NCBI GenBank assembly: GCA_900540545.1
Contig: UQGJ01000054.1
Span: forward strand, 1-18,138
Reading direction: 5' to 3'
DNA: 18,138 nt
Source of the DNA: an uncultured Eubacteriales bacterium
GTDB taxonomy: Bacteria > Bacillota > Clostridia > Oscillospirales > Oscillospiraceae
The notes beneath the pieces were generated by a model. That model was not told the origin of the DNA and searched no databases. It worked only from the letters and a program-made list of their open reading frames with translations. The position numbers and the translations under genes were made by a program. Shown piece after piece: positions 14,520-18,138 of this stretch. The first letter of the stretch is position 1, and every line of letters begins with the position of its first letter.

Positions 14520-16536
14520 GAGCTGGTTCTACCCCACGCTCTGGAAAAAGAACATGACCCGGTTCTGGCCCATCTGGGCGGTCTACCTGGCCTGCTGGGT
14601 CTTTACCATGCCCCTGCTGCTGCTCACCGAATACGGCTCCAACATCGGCAGCATGGATGGGAAGCAGTATTTTGCCGCCCAGGTGGTGCGGGACTGGTGC
14701 ACCTGGCCCGCCCTGCTGGCGGGGACGGTGTTCGGAATCCTCTCCGCCATGGCGGTGTTCTCCTACCTCTATAACAATCGCAGCGCCGGGATGCTCCACG
14801 CCCTGCCCGTCCGGCGGGAGGGGCTGTTCCTCACCAACTATCTCTCCGGCCTGTCCTTTATGGTCCTGCCCCAGTTGCTGGTCTTTGTCCTGACCCTGCT
14901 GGCCGAGGCCGTGGTGGGCTGCGTGGACGCCCTGGCCCTGGGCCAGTGGCTGCTGGTCCAAATTTGCGTCACCCTGTTTTTCTACTCCTTTGCCGTATTC
15001 TGCGCCATGTTCACCGGCCACATCCTGGCCCTGCCGGTGTTCTACGGCATCCTCAACGGCCTGGCCGCCGGCCTCTATTGGCTGGTCAACGGCCTGTTCC
15101 GGGACCTGGTCTTTGGCTACAACGGCAGCAACGGCATGGGCGAGGCCGTCCTGTGGCTCACCCCGGCGGGCAAGCTGGGCAGTGAGCTGAACGTGGACGT
15201 CCTGTGGAGCGAGGCCGGGAATCTGGACCGCGTCGTCCTCTACGGCATTGGCTATGCCCTCCTGTACGCCCTCCTGGGCCTGGTCCTGGCGGCGCTGGCC
15301 CTGGTCCTCTACCGCCGCCGCCATCTGGAGGGGGCCGGGGACGTGGTGACGGTCCGCTGGGTGCGGCCCATCTTCAAGTACGGCGTGGCCTTCTGCGCCG
15401 CCCTGGCCCTGGGGACCCTGCTGTACGGCTGGTTCGGCTGGAACCCCGGCCGGGACGGCATCTGGGGCCTGCTGGCCTTCCTGCTGATCTTTGGCGCGGC
15501 GGGCTATTTTGCCGCCGAGATGCTGCTGAAAAAGAGCTTCCGGGTGCTGGATGCCTGGCGGGGCTGCGCGGTCTTTTCCGCCGCCCTGGTGGCCCTGGCC
15601 CTGGGCGTCCGCTTCGACGTGGTGGGCTACGAGCGCCGGGTCCCCGACCCGGCTCAGGTCATGGGCGTGGAAATCATGGACGTGTACAGCGCCCCCGAGG
15701 ACTCCGCCCGGTACTACGGCATTGGAACGGGCCGGGACCCCGACTTCATCCGGGCCGTCACCGAACTCCAGCAGTCCATCGTAGACCGCCGGGAGGAATA
15801 CCGGGGTATCGTGGGGTTCGGCAGCTACGAGCCCGGCGTGGTGGATGGGCTGGAGGTGGACAGCATTCAGACCGAGGGCACCAAGTCCCTGCGCATCGAC
15901 TACACCATGCCAAGCGGGAACCGGGTGTCCCGCAGCTATCAAATCCCGGTGCGGGCCGGGGACCTGTCCGACCCGGACAGCCCCGCCGCGCGGCTCACCG
16001 CCCTGCTGAACCGGACCGAGGACCGGGTGGAGATGTACTTCCCCAAGACGCTGGACGGCAAGCGGCTCATGGATGTGTCCGTTACCTCCTGGGAGCGAAA
16101 CGGAGATACCGAGCCCGTGTCCATTCCCCAGAGCCGCCAGCAGGACCTGCTGGACGCGGTGAAGGCCGACCTGGCCGCCGGGCGGCTGGGCATCCGCTAT
16201 CTGCTGGACGACGCCGACCGGCTGTCCAACTGCTATGTCAACGACCTGGAGTTCACCTTCCAGGAGACGGCAAGTTCGGCCGGGAGCCGGGGCGGGGTTC
16301 CCCAAACCATGCCGGCGGACGTGGCCGTTGGGGTCTCCTACTCCACCGTCAGCGTCACCCTGCAGGCCACCGCCACCGAGACCATGGCCCTGCTGCGGGA
16401 GCTGGGGATGGAGGACCAGGTGAAGCTGATTACCCAGGCCCAGCGCCAGCACCAGTACTGGCTGGAGGACCGCCAGGAGGACGCGCTGAAGGAAGGCGCG
16501 GACTACGCCGAGGCGGAGCGGGCCTACCTGGGCTGA
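14494..16536 (+). CDS. ABC-2 type transporter permease with large extracytoplasmic domain (YtrC-like)
   Basis: A 680-aa permease that pairs with the ATPase before it. About nine hydrophobic segments fall near residues 25-45, 70-93, 117-142, 153-173, 176-200, 248-273, 296-314, 322-345 and 356-374. Between the second and third, LHALPVRREGLFLTNYLSGL matches the coupling-loop pattern of clostridial ABC-2 permeases. Residues 375-680 form a hydrophilic, beta-rich-looking domain without a membrane segment; with nine spans and an inside-facing N-terminus it would lie outside the cell. The ATG at 14494 has GGGAGG 8 bases upstream, inside the ATPase gene. The transported substrate is unknown; homologues are linked to resistance against wall-targeting peptides. 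Confidence 0.92.
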   Translation: MKSATSSSKSWFYPTLWKKNMTRFWPIWAVYLACWVFTMPLLLLTEYGSNIGSMDGKQYFAAQVVRDWCTWPALLAGTVFGILSAMAVFSYLYNNRSAGMLHALPVRREGLFLTNYLSGLSFMVLPQLLVFVLTLLAEAVVGCVDALALGQWLLVQICVTLFFYSFAVFCAMFTGHILALPVFYGILNGLAAGLYWLVNGLFRDLVFGYNGSNGMGEAVLWLTPAGKLGSELNVDVLWSEAGNLDRVVLYGIGYALLYALLGLVLAALALVLYRRRHLEGAGDVVTVRWVRPIFKYGVAFCAALALGTLLYGWFGWNPGRDGIWGLLAFLLIFGAAGYFAAEMLLKKSFRVLDAWRGCAVFSAALVALALGVRFDVVGYERRVPDPAQVMGVEIMDVYSAPEDSARYYGIGTGRDPDFIRAVTELQQSIVDRREEYRGIVGFGSYEPGVVDGLEVDSIQTEGTKSLRIDYTMPSGNRVSRSYQIPVRAGDLSDPDSPAARLTALLNRTEDRVEMYFPKTLDGKRLMDVSVTSWERNGDTEPVSIPQSRQQDLLDAVKADLAAGRLGIRYLLDDADRLSNCYVNDLEFTFQETASSAGSRGGVPQTMPADVAVGVSYSTVSVTLQATATETMALLRELGMEDQVKLITQAQRQHQYWLEDRQEDALKEGADYAEAERAYLG

Positions 16537-16561
16537 TGCCCCGAAGGAATCCTTGACCGGG

Positions 16562-16594
16562 CGGGGCGGCGCGGAGGCCGCCCCCCTACAAGAG
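16562..16594 (+). repeat. Palindromic repeat, family B (copy 6)
   Basis: GGGGCGGC (16563-16570), a 5-nt loop, GGCCGCCCCC and then CTACAAGAG. It has the same stem and edge as the copies at 6963 and 8042, and lies 26 bases after the permease stop codon. Confidence 0.8.
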
Positions 16595-16614
16595 ACCGCT
16601 TGGGTCCCCGGCTC

Positions 16615-16662
16615 CAACGGGAAGCCTGTGAAGTTTCCATGAACTTGACAGGCTTCCCGTTG
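16615..16662. terminator. Long stem-loop after the gntR-ABC operon, probable terminator
   Basis: CAACGGGAAGCCTGT (16615-16629) pairs perfectly with ACAGGCTTCCCGTTG (16648-16662), and an inner AAGTT pairs with AACTT. TGCTTTCT follows, only a weak T-tract. It probably ends the upstream operon, but its right arm also contains the first bases of the next gene's -35 box. Confidence 0.65.
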
Positions 16663-16688
16663 TGCTTTCTCCGGAAGCGTGGTATCAT
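16660..16688 (+). promoter_or_regulatory. Sigma-A promoter of the foldase gene
   Basis: TTGTGC (16660-16665), a 17-base spacer and TATCAT (16683-16688) give a moderate promoter. The first three bases of the -35 box are the end of the preceding stem. The leader to the ATG is about 32 nt. Confidence 0.65.
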
Positions 16689-16726
16689 TGAAAACGCGAT
16701 TTGCAACGAATAAGGAGAAGCATGGA

Positions 16727-17980
16727 ATGAAGAAACGCAGTTTGATCGCGCTCACGGCGGCGTGCGCGCTGACCCTGTCTCTGGCCGGCTGTGCCAAGAC
16801 CCCGTCCGCCGAGGGGACCCCGGCCCCCGTGACCACCGCCGCCCCCCGGCCCGACGCGGTGCCGGAGGACATCGCGCTGGCCGCCACCGGCATCCCCGGC
16901 GACACCACCGTCCTCACCGTGGACGGGGTGGACGTGGACGCCGGGACCCTGTTCTACTGGATGATGCGCTCGGCGGATCAAATCAGTCAGTACGCGGCGC
17001 TGGACTGGACCACCGAGATCAAGGACGGCCAGACCCTGGCCGGATACCTCACCGACACCGCCGTGGACATGGTCAAGCTCCATCAGGTCATTTTTAACCA
17101 CGCCGAGGAGAAGGGCGTCACCCTGACCGAGGCCGAGCGGGCGTCGTTTGAGAACCAGATGTCCAGTATGGCGGCGCAGATGGGCCAGCAGCTGGGCGGG
17201 GCCGACGGCCAGCGGGCCTACCAGTACTACCTGGGCTACCAGGGCCAGGACGACGCGCTGTTCCGGCGCATCCAGGAGGCACAGTATCTGGTCACCGGTC
17301 TGCGCACGGCCCTCTATGGCGAGGGCGGCGAGCTGGCCCCCACGGCGGAGGAGTTCGCCCAGTGGGCCGACGAGAACGGCATCTACCGGGCCAAGCATAT
17401 CCTGGTTACGGCGGAGCCGGTGAAGGACGACGCGGGCAACGTCACCGACGACGGCATGGCCGCCGCCCTGACCAAGGCCCAGGAGCTGCGGGCCAAGCTG
17501 AAAGAGAACAACGACGACCAGGCCTACTTCGACTTGCTGATGCAGTCCGAGAGCACCGACCCCGGCCTGGCCCAGTACCCCCAGGGCTATGTCTTTGGCC
17601 CCGGCGAGATGGTCCAGGAGTTCTACGACGGCACCGCCGCCCTGGCGGTGGGGCAGGTCAGCGAGCCGATCCAGACCAGCTACGGCTACCACATCATCCT
17701 GCGGCTGGACCCGGATGTGGAGGAGGGCCGGAACCTGTACGGCACCGACAAAATCAGCACCCTGGTGGACCAGTGGGCCACCGACGCCGTGGTGGAGACC
17801 AACGCCGAGTTCGACAAGCTGGACCTGGAGGCCGCCTACGCCAAAATGACCGAACTGCGCACCGCCATCATGGAGGCCATGCAGGGCGAGTTCATGCCCC
17901 AGGAGACCGCCGCGCCCCAGGAGAGCACCGTCCCCCAGGAGACGGACGCGCCGGAGCCGACCCCCACGCCGGTGGGATAA
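16727..17980 (+). CDS. PrsA/SurA-like peptidyl-prolyl isomerase (parvulin) lipoprotein
   Basis: A 417-aa exported foldase. The N-terminus MKKRSLIALTAACALTLSLAGC is a lipoprotein signal with lipobox LAGC and lipidated C22, so the protein is anchored outside the membrane. A SurA/PrsA-type helical region spans about 45-215. A PpiC parvulin domain follows at about 221-330, with the landmarks AKHILV, STDPG, FGPGEMVQEF and YGYHII. The tail is low complexity, rich in P, T, Q and E (for example VPQETDAPEPTPTPVG). The ATG has AAGGAG 9 bases upstream. It probably helps fold secreted or wall-synthesis proteins. It sits after the ABC operon but has its own promoter and terminator, so co-regulation is not implied. 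Confidence 0.93.
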   Translation: MKKRSLIALTAACALTLSLAGCAKTPSAEGTPAPVTTAAPRPDAVPEDIALAATGIPGDTTVLTVDGVDVDAGTLFYWMMRSADQISQYAALDWTTEIKDGQTLAGYLTDTAVDMVKLHQVIFNHAEEKGVTLTEAERASFENQMSSMAAQMGQQLGGADGQRAYQYYLGYQGQDDALFRRIQEAQYLVTGLRTALYGEGGELAPTAEEFAQWADENGIYRAKHILVTAEPVKDDAGNVTDDGMAAALTKAQELRAKLKENNDDQAYFDLLMQSESTDPGLAQYPQGYVFGPGEMVQEFYDGTAALAVGQVSEPIQTSYGYHIILRLDPDVEEGRNLYGTDKISTLVDQWATDAVVETNAEFDKLDLEAAYAKMTELRTAIMEAMQGEFMPQETAAPQESTVPQETDAPEPTPTPVG

Positions 17981-17992
17981 GAGAAAAGATGG

Positions 17993-18028
17993 ACCGGGCC
18001 GTCAGCGGAAGCTGGCGGCCCGGTTTTT
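17993..18028 (+). terminator. Rho-independent terminator of the foldase gene
   Basis: ACCGGGCCGTCAGC (17993-18006) pairs with GCTGGCGGCCCGGT (18011-18024) through one wobble, with a GGAA tetraloop and then TTTTTGTG. It begins 12 bases after the stop. Confidence 0.95.
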
Positions 18029-18046
18029 GTGTAGGCGGGGGACGGG

Positions 18047-18077
18047 GAGGCGGCCCGTCGAGGACGCCGGGCCCTAC
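18047..18077 (+). repeat. Possible degenerate family B repeat
   Basis: GGAGGCGGCCCGTC, spacer, GCCGGGCCCTACGGG keeps the order GGCGGCC-loop-GGGCCCTAC but the stem is imperfect. It lies just past the foldase terminator. Confidence 0.35.
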
Positions 18078-18099
18078 GGGGGTGGGACGGGGGATGCGG

Positions 18100-18133
18100 A
18101 TTGCCGCGCCAGTTTGCGAACTGGCTCGCAATG
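18100..18133. repeat. Imperfect palindrome, family C
   Basis: The inner arms GCCAGTT and AACTGGC flank TGCG, and the outer arms ATTGC and GCAAT pair beyond short unpaired bases. The leading GGATTGCCGCGCCA also occurs near 11140 between the GlmU-like gene and prs, where the rest of the palindrome is missing. No gene lies between 18029 and the window end. Confidence 0.6.
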
Positions 18134-18138
18134 ACAGG

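Noticed and set aside
14467..16917. An open frame of 816 codons on the minus strand
   Set aside because: It is antisense to the ABC permease and its flanks, of biased composition, with no family motifs. The plus-strand genes there are well supported.

Overview
The window is a GC-rich (visibly well above 60% G+C) chromosomal segment of a low-branching Firmicute. The strong AGGAGG-type ribosome binding sites, sigma-A promoters, the gcaD/glmU-prs-pth-mfd gene order known from Bacillus and Clostridia, a thiolase/AtoDA acid-producing gene set and a YtrA-type GntR/ABC operon together suggest a gut clostridium of the Oscillospiraceae kind (Flavonifractor/Intestinimonas-like). That placement is inference from gene content and composition; no database search was possible.

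Layout: (1) 1-2811, minus strand: a thiolase-atoD-atoA operon with a clear promoter at 2783-2811 and a strong bidirectional terminator at 81-123. It interconverts acetyl-CoA, acetoacetyl-CoA and free short-chain acids. (2) 2821-3107: a gene-free stretch with four consecutive hairpins and the mfd terminator. (3) 3108-12358, minus strand: the housekeeping block glmU-prs-pth-[TPR-like protein]-[acyltransferase]-mfd. The two bracketed genes sit where Bacillus has the small gene fin. The GlmU-like protein has an intact acetyltransferase half, but its uridyltransferase half lacks the family's catalytic motifs. (4) 12479-13075, minus strand: a monocistronic HD-domain phosphohydrolase with its own promoter and terminator. 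(5) 13131-16536, plus strand: a translationally coupled YtrA-like repressor, ABC ATPase and permease operon with a candidate operator and a 26-bp leader hairpin. (6) 16660-18028, plus strand: a PrsA/parvulin-like foldase lipoprotein with its own promoter and terminator.

The intergenic DNA is full of short palindromic repeats. One family (consensus GGGGCGGCC-loop-GGCCGCCCCTACAAGAG) occurs at least six times, and two copies supply the stop codon of the adjacent gene. A second family, a GTCCCCTTTCTT hairpin, occurs at the left edge of the window and in front of mfd. No tRNA, rRNA, CRISPR array, insertion-sequence transposase or prophage gene was seen. I did not find a clear new defence or mobile system. 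The most unusual items are the degenerate GlmU, the internally duplicated TPR-like protein, the stop-codon-supplying repeats and the multi-hairpin spacer at 2951-3094.
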